Part shown: in pieces, positions 1 to 10,769 of the stretch
Numbering within the stretch: position 1 is the first letter of the stretch
How the letters are laid out: each line of letters starts with the position of its first letter
From: Symsagittifera roscoffensis
Lineage: Eukaryota; Xenacoelomorpha; Acoela; Convolutidae
Direction: 5' to 3'
Assembly (NCBI RefSeq): GCF_963678635.1
Contig: NC_087070.1
Coordinates: 5,304,539 to 5,368,538 of the forward strand
DNA length: 64,000 nucleotides
Position numbers and translations under genes: made by a program
Notes under the pieces: generated by a model
Seen by the model: the letters and a program-made list of their open reading frames with translations, nothing else
Database searches by the model: none
Told to the model about the DNA's origin: nothing

Positions 1-1
1 C

Positions 2-655
2 TCAGAAGCACTAACAGACACGCAAGCCTACGAAAGTTTTAAACAACGCTTCCAAATCTTTTCACTAACCTTTCATTTCCTTGCACCACATGAAAGAGAT
101 TTGCACTGCTCACACGATATTATGTTGCGCACTAAACAAACACACACATATACTTATTATCGTTTCATCCAAAATCACTTTGACCTACACACTCCCTCCA
201 GACAACCACACCATCGTTTTCAATTCATCAATTCCAAATACACCTCACCATTCTTTCTTAACTTCACATATTGCATTAAAGATACTAACCTTCATGGTAT
301 TCTTCGAAATTATGATCCCATAACCCAAATGTATATCTTTTGTCCCATCACCAAGACCTTCAACGCAGAAGAATCCCGACCCTTCCTCATCCCACACGAG
401 TTTGTACAACCTATAGAAATCCCCATTTTAGAATTCATCCATAACACTAAATTCAACCACAAATTATATAATCTAATCCAAAACACACCTTATGAATTTG
501 CAGTTGGCACTGAAGAACTAACCACAATTAAGGCACTTCAATTGCTTTGGCCACTGCTTCAAACTAAAAATATCATCCGCATATTAGCCAAACTACTAAC
601 AACTTCAGATCTCATTCACGACATTTTCCCCCACGGTTTCTTCCCCGACGACTAA
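2..655 (+). CDS. C-terminal part of an unidentified protein, open at the window start
   Basis: One frame is open from the first bases of the window to a TAA at 653-655, about 217 residues. I do not recognise it. It is rich in His, Thr, Phe and Ile, has no signal peptide, zinc motif or membrane segment that I can see, and ends in a Phe/Pro/Asp-rich tail (HGFFPDD). A consensus 5' splice site (CAG|GTAAGT, 656-664) lies directly after the stop, so the stop may sit at the end of an exon and the real protein may be spliced differently. The LTR-like stretch downstream (2231-2657) raises the alternative that this is the 3' ORF of a retroelement. The length makes a chance ORF less likely in AT-rich DNA, but not impossible. 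Confidence 0.35.
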   Translation, partial: SEALTDTQAYESFKQRFQIFSLTFHFLAPHERDLHCSHDIMLRTKQTHTYTYYRFIQNHFDLHTPSRQPHHRFQFINSKYTSPFFLNFTYCIKDTNLHGILRNYDPITQMYIFCPITKTFNAEESRPFLIPHEFVQPIEIPILEFIHNTKFNHKLYNLIQNTPYEFAVGTEELTTIKALQLLWPLLQTKNIIRILAKLLTTSDLIHDIFPHGFFPDD

Positions 656-1718
656 CAGGTAAGTATGAATTATACATATTACTAATTAATTCAAACATTA
701 GAAACTCACCATTCTTTATCCATGTTTTCTTTAGAATTTTAGCCTTCATCCAACGATCATCTGAAAAATTCACAAAAGAAAAATAAAAAATAGCAAACTT
801 CTTCAAAACTGTTTAAAACCCTATTAACTTTTTGCACCAACAATTAAATAAATATAATACCAATGCAGTAAATTAATTTATAAATTTTTCCCCCACCAGC
901 AGTAAATCTAATAATGATAAAAATTTGTAACTTAATTTCCCCCAACAACTAGCAGTAAAATTAAAATTCTATGTAGTAAATTCATAAGAAGCAAAAGCAG
1001 TACTAACCTTTTGATATTTTCATTCACTCGCATAAGAATTCTATCCACACTCGCACAGCTCGCCCACGAAGAATTGTTTAAAATAATGAATTTCAGTTTC
1101 AAGCTTTCACACTCGATAACTCTAACACAAGATAACACGTTTCAAACTTTCCTTTAACCCGGTTGGAAAGGAATTATATACTAAACAAAACTAACCAATG
1201 CAGCTTACTAAACACCACAACACAAAGCATAACAGCATGACTAAGAAAAGGAAACCAACGGTACCCAAACCGGATTAACCCAGTTTAAAACTGGATAAAT
1301 TATTCTTTTGAAGACTATTATAAAGTCTAAGAAAGAAATAATAAAACACAAAAAAGTCGAAAGACAAACCCATACCACAAACAATTTGATTTTTGAAAAA
1401 AGGACACAACCAACAAAACATAAGAAAAACCACAACAAACCCAACATAAAACGTTGTCACATAACAGGACCTCTCACAAAAACCGCATGCAATCATACTC
1501 CCACTCCTGGCCTAACCCACCAGGAAGGACGTCCTGAGCATGCTCTATAGCCGGCCTAACCCACCGTGCTACATCCACGCTTTGTGACCACACTCCTATT
1601 TTTAATAAGAGCTACTCAAGGGTGAGTAACTCTTCAAAATAACTGAACTAAAACAAAAAGCTTTTGTGAAAACAACTAACTAAAATCATAATTAAAAAAT
1701 ATTAAACTAAAAAAAGTT
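656..1718. other. AT-rich stretch without recognisable gene
   Basis: It begins with a consensus splice donor (656-664). An imperfect hairpin, GAGCTACTCA / TGAGTAACTC, lies at about 1610-1632. No reading frame here has family character. A GC-richer patch at about 1500-1590 has two similar 'gcctaacccacc' blocks. Confidence 0.5.
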
Positions 1719-2195
1719 TTATAAAATGTAAATTACATTATGCAATACATAGATAAGAATACAACACCAAGGACGAACATCCAAAGACAAAACGACCCTA
1801 CTATACTCGAGAAAGAATGGCCAACTACAATCAATATGCCGCCCACAATCACAACTCAAAGGATTTAGAGTACGACTTGACTTCGCAGAAAAGGACTTCA
1901 TTGAACTAGACCAATGACCACCTCGATGTTCAGGTATACGTACAGATCCGAGTAACCAGGCATCCCCTCCACGCACAATCTCCACGCCATTCCCAGACAA
2001 GGTCAAACACAAAGAAGTTCTCACCAATGAAACAGAAAAACCTGACATAGCCAACCATTCTGAAATCAGATTTGAGTTTGTTGCGAAAACCCAGTCGTTG
2101 TCTTGAGAAGACACAATGATTGAATCTGGGACTTCTCTAATAAGAAAACCCAGAAGAAATAAGATGTTCGCCAAATACCAACGTCCATCATCCAT
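1719..2195 (-). CDS. Unidentified ORF, 158 aa, doubtful
   Basis: An ATG-started minus-strand frame of 158 codons. The product would be rich in Ser, Leu, Val and Trp, with a hydrophobic C-terminus. I recognise no family. The opposite strand of the same interval is also largely open and reads more like a soluble protein, so either strand, or neither, may be coding. No promoter or splice signal decides between them. It is listed only because it is the longest frame in this kilobase. Confidence 0.15.
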   Translation of the reverse strand: MDDGRWYLANILFLLGFLIREVPDSIIVSSQDNDWVFATNSNLISEWLAMSGFSVSLVRTSLCLTLSGNGVEIVRGGDAWLLGSVRIPEHRGGHWSSSMKSFSAKSSRTLNPLSCDCGRHIDCSWPFFLEYSRVVLSLDVRPWCCILIYVLHNVIYIL

Positions 2196-2230
2196 CTTTC
2201 GAATTGCGGAAAAACTATTCTAAAAAACTC

Positions 2231-2657
2231 TGTAAAACCCGGATGGGTGGAACCTGATCTAAACTACATTTTATGATTGGATAAATTAGATATTTTACCA
2301 ATGTAAAGTATTTAATATTAACCAATCATGATCCATCTAACTAACAATCCACTTATTTGTAAGTGCTGAAATTACTTGTAATTTCAGCACCAGAGAGATT
2401 TGAATTTAACTTAGAAATTAGTTGAACTCTCCCGAGTACTTCAGCAGCCGCAATAAACCAGTATACCCTAGATCTATAGAGCCTAGCAGAGACTAGTTAA
2501 ACAACCTGAGACTAGATAGTATAAGAGTAAGATTAGGATCGGTATTAGACTAAGAAGTTGCACGAATCTATCCGGCCGAAAATAAGATAGCGTGACGAGC
2601 AGACGGTGTACCCTATCCGAAATTACTCTATGAGTTATACACTTCGGTCCTAACTCA
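2231..2657 (+). repeat. LTR-like stretch (possible solo or 3' LTR)
   Basis: The segment begins TGTAAAACCC and ends ...CTAACTCA, the TG...CA form of an LTR. It contains an AATAAA at about 2451 and a perfect 13-bp hairpin with a 2-nt loop (2363-2375 / 2378-2390, GTGCTGAAATTAC). It ends exactly where the duplicated segment A begins. No second copy is in the window, so the LTR reading is inference only. Confidence 0.2.
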
Positions 2658-3962
2658 ATGGGGACGTCTTCCTCGTCCGTGAGGGCTGTATTTAAACCTA
2701 CTTAAGGGGCACTGTCTTCTTCGATTGTTTGACTTTCCTGATCCACTTTGTCGTTTGTGACTCTTTTAAATGACAGGTTATCTTCGGAAGGGATGACTTG
2801 ATGTGATGTATCGCTGAAGGTTAGATATTGATTAAGGTACCTGAATATATCGAAGGATGAGATGTTCTTCGGGTGGAAGGAGATGATAGTTAGAGCAACA
2901 TTGTGGCATTTTCGCATAGTTCTTTTGAATAGTGGTAGTGACATACCGGTCTGTTCATGTTTGGTATCCGATTTTGACTTTCAATTTGATTTTCATTTTG
3001 TGTGCAATTTGAAGAATTTGAAGTACAATTATGCGGCTGAAAATTGGCAATGGAATTTTTACAGTGAGCTTTGTTTGCGTTGCAAAAGAATTTGAAGCCA
3101 AACCGTTTTCGTTCCGGTTGAGTGATTGCGTGCCTAGATATCCATCCGGATTTGAGTTCCTTTTAAAATTAGAACTTGGGCTATCGTGAAATTCAAGGCA
3201 TGTAGTAGCCGGTCTATCCATCTGGTTAGTCTAATTTGAGATATTTTATTGCATTGTAGCGCGCTGATTAGGGCTTGCTGGTCGGTGATTAGTGTGAATC
3301 TTCTACCATTAGGTAGTATTTAAAGCGATCTTTTGCCCAAACTGCTGCGAGCAGTTCTAATTCGTTGATCGAATATTTTTATTTTCACATGAGTTAAGAA
3401 AGGGTGAAGCGTAGGCAATGGTAGCCCATCCGTCCGGAGTTTCTTGCTCTAAGGCACATGCGATACCGTCACTGCACCACCCGTGTTTCTCGGCCACTTA
3501 CGAAGTGGCGGTTTTCTGCTATAATGTGTACGGCTTCTAAAATGTTTTTAAATCCTTTTTCATGCGCCTCTTCTCATGTGAAATGGAATTTATTTTCGAC
3601 TGATAGTAATGGCGGAGCGGTGTGCCCAATTGTGCTAGGTGGGGGATGAATATATTTAAGTGATGTATCGATCCCATAAAACTTTTGAGCTGTTTGAAAG
3701 TTTTTGGGTGACATAGTTGTACGATAGCTTCGGTTTTCTTTTGCATTGGGATTGCTCCATGTTCATTTATGACATAACCCAACCATTCGACCTGTTTGCA
3801 ACCGATTTTACTTTCGTCGGTCGATATTGCCATATTATCAGCATCCAGTTGTTCAGAATTCTTTTTAGTTTATTCATGTGATCGTCTTTTGTACCGTGGG
3901 ATATAATCAATATGTCATCCAGGAAAGCAAATGTGAGTAGTATATGTTGAGGCAGTTCAGCC
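2658..3962 (-). pseudogene. Ty3/gypsy pol fragment (RT C-terminus to RNase H-IN connection), copy A
   Basis: Read on the minus strand from 3962 downwards, this begins in the reverse transcriptase palm with FLDD (3914-3925). It continues with the RT thumb motif EWLGYVINEHGAIP and then a W.EAQEKAF-type RNase H start. The frame is broken repeatedly, and about 120 bp of the RNase H-integrase connection present in copy B is missing here. It cannot make a working enzyme. It is a different gypsy lineage from the plus-strand element next to it. The end at 2658 is a duplication breakpoint, not an element end. Confidence 0.8.
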
Positions 3963-4858
3963 GGGGGGGGGGTGCTGACCCCAATGTATTAACATAGGCT
4001 ATAGAGTATCCGGTCAGCACCCTATGTATAAGATAGGCTATAGGTTTCCCTATGTATTAAGATAGGGAATAGGTTTCCCAAGGTATTAAGATAGGGAATA
4101 CGTTTCCTATGTATTAAGATGGTAAGGTTTCAGATGGTAAGTTTCAGAAAAATTTTTGGCGCCCGAATTTTTGAGCTCGATTTTGCCGATACTTGCGTTT
4201 CTTAGCTACCTTCTACGGTTTAGATGTTTTGATTATTATTTTACAGGTTTGATTCAACGAGAAAACTATCTAAAGATATACTGAAACCTAACAAAATTTC
4301 GAGAAAAAAATCATGTTTTTTGAAAAAAAAATTGGTTTTTGTTTGGAAATGTCTAGTTTTTTCGCAAAAAATTTGGCTCGCTTTATCTAACTGTTAATTA
4401 ATAATGGTTAATTACGTGTAGGTTGTGAAATTAAGGTTATGTATTCAGTTTTATTGTACATGGTAAGTCAATGATAAGAGTTTTTGGGCAAAAACTTGGA
4501 GTTTTTGTCACAAAAATTGAAAGTTTTTCATAAAAACTTTAAAACACTATAAGTTTTATTGTAATTCGATATAATTTATTGGATACTCTTACTTTCTATC
4601 TACCTGAATTTATGACAAAACCTACTGAAACTTCGAAAAACCTACTGAAACTTTGGAAAAAAAATGCAAAAAATTCAAGTTTTTGGGAAAAAATACAAAA
4701 ATTTCAAAGTTTTCGAAAAAAATTGCAAAAATTTCAAAGGTTTTGGAACAAATTGCAAATTTTTTTGAAAAAACTGCAAAAAGATCAAGATTTTAGCTAG
4801 TTTTTTGTTGCTTCTGATCTAACTGTCTCTTGGGACTCTTGGCACAAAGATAGATGTG
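3963..4858. repeat. G-run, palindromic repeat and AT-rich minisatellite, copy A
   Basis: This opens with a run of 10 G (3963-3972). A 10-bp inverted pair follows, GGTGCTGACC (3971-3980) and GGTCAGCACC (4012-4021), then about four 28-bp units built on 'tatgtattaagatagg' (4022-4126). 4140-4560 is AT-rich. 4650-4795 is a degenerate 30-bp minisatellite (aaaaaatgcaaaaattcaag type). The first part is a family with a third copy at 31041. No gene is seen. Confidence 0.75.
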
Positions 4859-6935
4859 ATGATGGAGAGGCGAACTCAGGCTATCATGAATAGGTTGGAC
4901 GGGCTACTAGGCAGCAAGAGTGGACCAAAAGAAGGGGAACCGTAATCGGTAGGTCCCAGCAGGGAGCCGAGGGTAAACTTCAATGACCATCAAAGGAGGA
5001 GGACATATGGATATGGATCCACTAGAGGTAGGGGCAGTTCTTCAGGCTATGCCAAAAGAGATAATAGAACATGGGGCCCAAACAGTAGATCAAGTTCAAC
5101 ACGAAACAGAGAGACCTCAAACGAACGACCGAAGCAAGGCACACATGCGACTGGGAGAGGTGATTCCAGTAACAGGAGCCATGCGAGCCCAGGGAGGAGT
5201 CATGTGGGCCAAGGGGGAAACAGTCACAGCGATTCGGATTGTAGGGATGCACCGAAAACAGAGCCCTTGACAGGGGGCGATGATACTCAGTCGGGGAACT
5301 CAAGAGATGCTACGGCAATGGCCACAGCCTTTGAACCCCTAAACAGGTCTTTCGAGACATTCCTGACAAGGTTATCTAGCACCAATGAACGCAGTGAAAA
5401 ATCCAGAAGAGTCTTCCAGTGAAAAATCCAGAAGAAACCAAGATGCTATAAAGACGAATCTGACGGCTGCATTGACACCTGAATAGAGGTGATGAAACTG
5501 CATTTTGAGGAAGAAGACCTGTCAGAAAGGCAAGAGTGCAGTGCGCTCACCAGTAACTTGGAAGGGACAGCCCTAAACTGTGTGATGGCCAAAAAGCAAT
5601 ATTAGCGGGATACTGCTGAGAAAATGTTTGAAATCTTGCTGAATCGTTTTGGCTCAGGGGTGCAGGGACACCAAGCAATGATGCGCTTCGAGAAACGGAG
5701 GCAACGAGAAGATGAGACAATAGACAAGTTTCTAGACAATTTGGAGATGCTTAGAAGGCGTAGCCAACCGGACGAGTCGAATAGGAGGATAAACCTGGCC
5801 GTAGCCTCAAAGTTCATCAATGGTGTGAAGAATGATGAACTTCGAACAATGTTAGCAACGCATTAGACACCACTATCAACCAATGCGCCAACACCAGAGG
5901 AGTTGAGGCTCAAGTCAAAAGAATATCTTTTGCTGAAACCTCCATCGAGATCTGGATATTACAAGATCAATTATGACAATTTTAACAATGGACCAGCAAA
6001 CCAGGGGAACAACTGGTACAAACCGAGGGACGATATGGACAAGAGGCGCTCTTGTGTAAATTGCAGTTCGACGGACCATATAAGTGTCAGCGTGCCCAAC
6101 TTACAAACAGGGCAATAAAGCGATAGGCTTCAGCCTCGAGGACGAAGATGCGTCAGAAGTCTATCATGAAGATTTCATGAGAGGAGTAATTGCAAAATTC
6201 GGCCGGAGGTGTTTCTTTTGCATTCTGGAAGGTCATTTTAAATTGGATTGTCGGCAATTCTGGGATGCTGTAGCTGACATCAAGCATCCAAGGCACGAGG
6301 AAGCTTCATCGGGTGTGAAAGCCAGCAAGGCTCGCCTAATGAGTGAAGCGGAAGCGCGCAGAAAAGAAAAACCGCAAGAGCTGGCAACGAAGAAAATGCA
6401 AGCGGTAACAGAAGAGACATGTGAACCGGAACCGGTGACTGCAGCGGATGACTTCAAGATTGATTATAGGGCAGCCAGGAGGGATGCTCTAAATATAGTG
6501 CAACAGGAACTGGTAACGAAAGAGATCGAGCAAAAAGTGAAGCTCGAACTGGAAAATGAGGAACTACAGGAGAAGCTGAATACCTTCGAGGCAACAGAAG
6601 TCGAAGAAACAAAGGCACCATCAGAGTTCACTTTGATGCATTTGAATACATTTGCAGATTATCTAAGGCAGGTGGAGCCACGCACTGAGTCGAGAGCGGT
6701 GCGAGCACTACTAACAACGGGTGGCCCTCGCATTAAGAAGCTTCATGGGCGCTACGTGGAGGTCTATGGACCGTATCAGGTGATTCTGAACGTAGATGGA
6801 ATCAGTATCTACACTAGGACATATGTAACAACAGACAGTGACCAGATAGGGCAGATCTATTTGGGTGAGGAGGAACTCAAAGTCCGCAGGATAGGCCATG
6901 ATGCCATGATGGAGCAAGACGCAGTAAACATTGGA
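4859..6935 (+). pseudogene. Ty3/gypsy Gag (N-terminal, capsid, zinc-knuckle region), copy A
   Basis: Gag assembles the element's RNA-packaging particle. The start chosen is ATG 4859 (a second ATG is at 4862). An in-frame TAA at 4943 is shared with copy B. An Arg/Gly/Ser-rich basic stretch follows, then a helical capsid segment (FEILLNRFGSGVQGHQAM, about 5630-5680). Next come two zinc knuckles: CVNC....H (about 6055) and CFFC-x4-H-x4-C (about 6211-6252). A charged coiled-coil-like linker (about 6500-6600) leads to the protease. Breaks are the TAA at 4943, a 25-bp tandem duplication near 5410 that shifts frame, a frameshift near 5490, a TAG at 5605-5607, a TAG at 5864-5866 (not in B) and a frameshift between the knuckles near 6090. 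It is dead. Confidence 0.8.
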
Positions 6936-7422
6936 TACGAAGCGCACATTGGGGACTGCACATCTGCTCGACACCAACGGGAAAAAAAGGAGGAGTCACA
7001 GGCTTCTGGACACTGGAGCGGTAGTGAGTGTGATGCCTATAAAGACTTGGGAAAGAATGGGCTTCACGAGGGAAGATCTAATTCCGACGAATCTCCGACT
7101 GGCTGCAGCCAATCGAGGAGCGATTTATGTAGCCGGAAGAACACCAATAACGGTTCTCCACATGGGTGGACGGGATCTTTGGATGAGCTTCCTGGTGGTA
7201 GAGAATTTGGACGACGCCGACCAATTCATCTTGGGCCGAGATTTCGTCAGGAATTTTGACGTGATGATCGACTTGAACAATGGTCTAATAAGGATAAGGA
7301 ACCCGGATCGGAAGTATGTTAAGAAACCAATTAATAGAATAATAACAGATGAAAACAAGGTACCAATTTTTTTAGACAGAAAAGTAAAACTACAGCCGGG
7401 ACAAGCAGTAGTAGCAATTTAA
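6931..7422 (+). pseudogene. Ty3/gypsy aspartic protease, copy A
   Basis: A retropepsin-type domain that would cleave the Gag-Pol precursor. The active-site motif DTGA is at 7009-7020 (context LLDTGAVVSVMP), and the second conserved motif FILGRDF lies near the domain end. The frame is open through the domain and ends in TAA at 7420-7422, just before the next pol segment, which is in another frame. The domain looks catalytically complete, but it is cut off from Gag and RT by frameshifts. Confidence 0.85.
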
Positions 7423-7424
7423 GA

Positions 7425-9274
7425 ATGAGAAATTTAAATTCGTTAAGTGATAGTAAACAGGTTTGGGTGGTACAGACTCCAAATAGTCAAAGCTCAGTGA
7501 TTTTAGGCTGGAGCTTCTCGGTAACGCGAAACGGAATGTGTGTCAGTGTGTTATTGAACACACTGGACACCACGGTTTCAATCCAGCGTGGAAAGAAGCT
7601 TGTTTACGCTTTGCCGATGAGGACCGACTATGAAGAGACACAAAAATTGAAGAAATATAGTGTGAAAGACTGTCATTATCATGCCAATAGAGATAAAATT
7701 TTAAAAAGGATTAATGAATAAAAATCTACTCATGAATTGTTTTCAATGAAGTCCGACACAGACGACGGCTTATCGAGCTGCTCGAATTTTCCGGAACGTC
7801 CCTCGTCATATGAACTAGAGTCTGACAAACCGGTTTTGCCAGAGATAGAACACTTAAAAGGGAAAATAGGCGAGGGAGATTTCGAGCTACTACGGGAGGT
7901 TTTAAATCGGAACGCGGATGTATTTTCAAGACATAAGGCGGATATCGGTTGCTGTAATTTCGTCGAACACGAAATCGAACTTGAGGAAGGCGCCGTTCCT
8001 CATAGGGAAGGCGCAAGACAAATGACGCCACATAAATCGGAAGCTCGCCGAGCGGAAATAGAAATGTTAATCGAATACGACATGATAGAACCCTCGAAAT
8101 TGCCATGGGCTTGCGGAGTAGTAATGGCGAAAAAGAAAGGGGGCAGCTTAGGTTTTGTTGCGACTTTCGCTACTTGAACGCGGTAACGACTAAAGATGCG
8201 TAACCGATACCGCGAATAGACGGGAGCCTCTCTGAACTTGGTGATTCCAATTCTTCACCACATTGAACTCTGCGGAAGAAAGATAGAGAAAAGACCGAAT
8301 TCGCGTGTGAGTTGGGGTTGTACCAATGGAAGAGGATGCCCTTCGGCTTGTGCAACGCAACGGTTACTTTTCAAATACTGATGGCTCAGGCTTTGACCAG
8401 AGTTACAAAGAAGTACGGGAATCTTGTGATGTGTTACGTGGATGACGTAGTCATAGCAACACCGACCCTGGAAGACCACATTGATCGGCTCGATGAGGTC
8501 TTTGGATGCATGAAAAGAGCAGGCTTGAAATCCAAACCATCGATACGTGAAATCCTTAGGGATTCAATCAAGTACCTGGGAAGAATGGTGGACAGGCATG
8601 GTGTGAGGCCGGACCCGGAAGCAGTAGAAGCTGTGTTGACATGGAAGGCTCCCAGAACGGACACACAGCTCCTGAGTTTCCTAGGGTTTGCCATCTACAC
8701 TGCCAAAGGATATGCAGACAAAGTGTATCCGATACAGAAGCTGATGGGCAACAGAGGGAGAAAGTTCGAATGGAGCGATGAAGCTCAAACGGCCTTTGAG
8801 AACATAAAGCGGGAACTGTGCGAAGCGCCAGTGCTAGGCATGTCTACTGAAAAGGGCATGTATGTTCTTGATACAGACGTATGAGTAGTAGCCAACTCGC
8901 GAATACTGCATCTGGAGCAAGAATGGAATGGGAAAACCGTTCTCCGTCCCATAGCATATGGCAGTAAGGTGTTAAGTGACACTGAGATAAAATATGGCGC
9001 ACCAAAAGCAGAAATGTTTGCATTAGTCACATTTGTGGAAAAGTACCGCGCATACTTGGGGAGCGCTCCCTTTATGTTACGCGTGGACAACAGGGCGTTA
9101 TCCTGGTTGAAGACATACTCGATGGATCAGAGTTATATAGGAAGATGGATAGTTAGACTAGATGGCTACCACATGATAATCGAGCACAGGATGCGTGACA
9201 AACACCAGAATGCTGACAGCCTCAGCAAGAAAACCAAGTACTATGAACGATTGGAGCAGAAGCAAGCCAATTAG
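7425..9274 (+). pseudogene. Ty3/gypsy reverse transcriptase and RNase H, copy A
   Basis: After a PR-RT linker (7425-7721, a stop here only in copy A), the RT starts with an EYDMIEPSKLPWACGVVMAKKK block. A frameshift follows near 8150. Motif MPFGLCNATVTFQ is at about 8336 and catalytic YVDD at about 8435-8446. The RT block that should hold the first catalytic Asp is missing around 8260-8280, so the enzyme is inactive. A TGA at 8882-8884 precedes RNase H, which is readable to 9274 (APKAEMFALVTFVEKYR, LRVDNRALSWL). The same lesions are in copy B except the stop at 7719. Confidence 0.85.
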
Positions 9275-10769
9275 GCAGAAATAAAGGAAGGATTCTCGTT
9301 TCTGGACAAAGAAACTTATAAAGCGCTTCCCTTAACGAGATGGTTGGACAAGTCTGGACATCCAATTCCAGGATACCCCGAGTTACCTGTAGTAAAAGCA
9401 GCCGAGATAAAGATCCTATCCAACGAGGACCCGGTCCCCTTGGATCTGTTGCTGCGCTCAAATCTGGTCCAGCAAGAACTCTCTCGCATGAACATAAACA
9501 ACCTCTCATTTTTGGATAAAACGGTGCAGGTCACACCGCAAGTGATGCGGATGCTGGGTGGATTGCTAGAAAGAGAAGTGACCAGAGATAAACCCGAGTG
9601 GACAGCAGTAGTGGCATCGCTAACAGTCAGTGAGAAGGTGAAGATCATGCCGTCCAGTCGACAACACAAAGAGAACGAGAGGGATTGTAGGACAATAGTT
9701 CAGCAACTAGTATCCTCAATACCACACGAGGTTTTAACCAGTACTTCTTACGGACGGAATGGACAGGGGAATGATACGCAAAAGAAAACCGTTACCTTTG
9801 TGGACCAGGATAAAGAAGGTGAAAAGGCTGAACGAAACCTGGTGCAAGATTGTTTGTCTGGGGAGACGAACGGCGAGAAGAGCCGGCGAGTTCAAGATCA
9901 ACACTCGGGACAAGGAAATTTGTCCGGGGAGTCTGATGTAGATGAGAGTGTTCCTGATGAGAAGCAGGACCTGGGGAACCAAGTTTTGTCCGGGGAGTTC
10001 AGATGGATGCGAAGAAAGCACAGAACTGACCCAGGAGATGGTGCAGACTCCGTCGCAGACTCTTCAACAGATGAAAATTCCCGAAACTCCCTACTCAGAC
10101 AGGAACTCGAGCTCAGGATCGGAACTAGCAGAACTAGCGATCCGCACACTACTAGTGGAAACTCGAGCAAGGGATCTGGATAGAGAGGTATACCAGGACC
10201 CTGATAGTGATCGCTACCTCATACCAGGTGAAAGAGTCTTTGATAACGCAGCGGATGATCTGGAAACAATAGCGGTGTCGAAACGTTCGATGAGTCTGCT
10301 GCCACAAAAAGAGGTAATCAGGACTGATCTTCAGCCATTCGAACAAAAAACACAGCCATTGGCAAAGATTTGGTGCGTTAAGATGGAAGAAGATACGCAT
10401 CAGCCCAATGAGCTTAATAGTCAGATGAGGGTCATGAAGACGTACTTGAAGGCGAGATACAGACTCTCGGATCTTCTAAGAGCGCAGAGAAATGATCGCA
10501 TGACAAGCAACCTGAAAAAGTGGATCGAAAATGGTTCTTCGGACAAAGGAGACCTCGAGGAAGACAGTTACCGCATTCTGAGACAGTATTTTATGCAGAA
10601 AGAGGGAAGGTTATACTTGAACAAGGATGGGATTGTGGCTTGCAAGAGAAGAGATGAAGACAAAGTCCTATACAAGTATAACGCGATAGTGTTGCCGCAA
10701 CTCTATCAGACAGAACACTTATTCAGGTCGCATGATCAGATGGGCCATCAGGGGATCGACAAAGTATAT
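9275..10769 (+). pseudogene. RNase H-integrase spacer and truncated integrase zinc domain, copy A
   Basis: An unusually long spacer of roughly 450 codons separates RNase H from integrase. It contains three LSGE motifs at 9855-10000. The frame changes near 10090. The integrase begins with its HHCC zinc domain (SHDQMGHQGIDKVY, about 10728-10769). Copy A is cut there, and the next bases belong to another element on the opposite strand. No catalytic core follows, so this copy could not integrate. Confidence 0.8.

Larger units (their letters stand above)
2658..10769 (+). repeat. Long direct repeat, copy A (8.1 kb)
   Basis: Nearly identical to 11109-19296 in the same orientation. Offsets are 8451 at the left end and 8527 at the right end. 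Differences seen are G-run length (10 versus 18), a 25-bp tandem duplication in gag of A (about 5400-5435), a 13-bp segment present in A but missing in B (B near 14299), an A-only 33-bp stretch (about 3130-3162), a B-only segment of roughly 130 bp (about 11624-11757), and point changes such as an A-only stop at 5864. The left junction shares only ATGGGG between copies. The right junction falls inside integrase coding sequence. Confidence 0.95.

Noticed and set aside
4579..4800. Lys/Phe-rich 73-codon frame (and its copy near 13145)
   Set aside because: It is the translation of a 30-bp AT-rich minisatellite and has no gene context.
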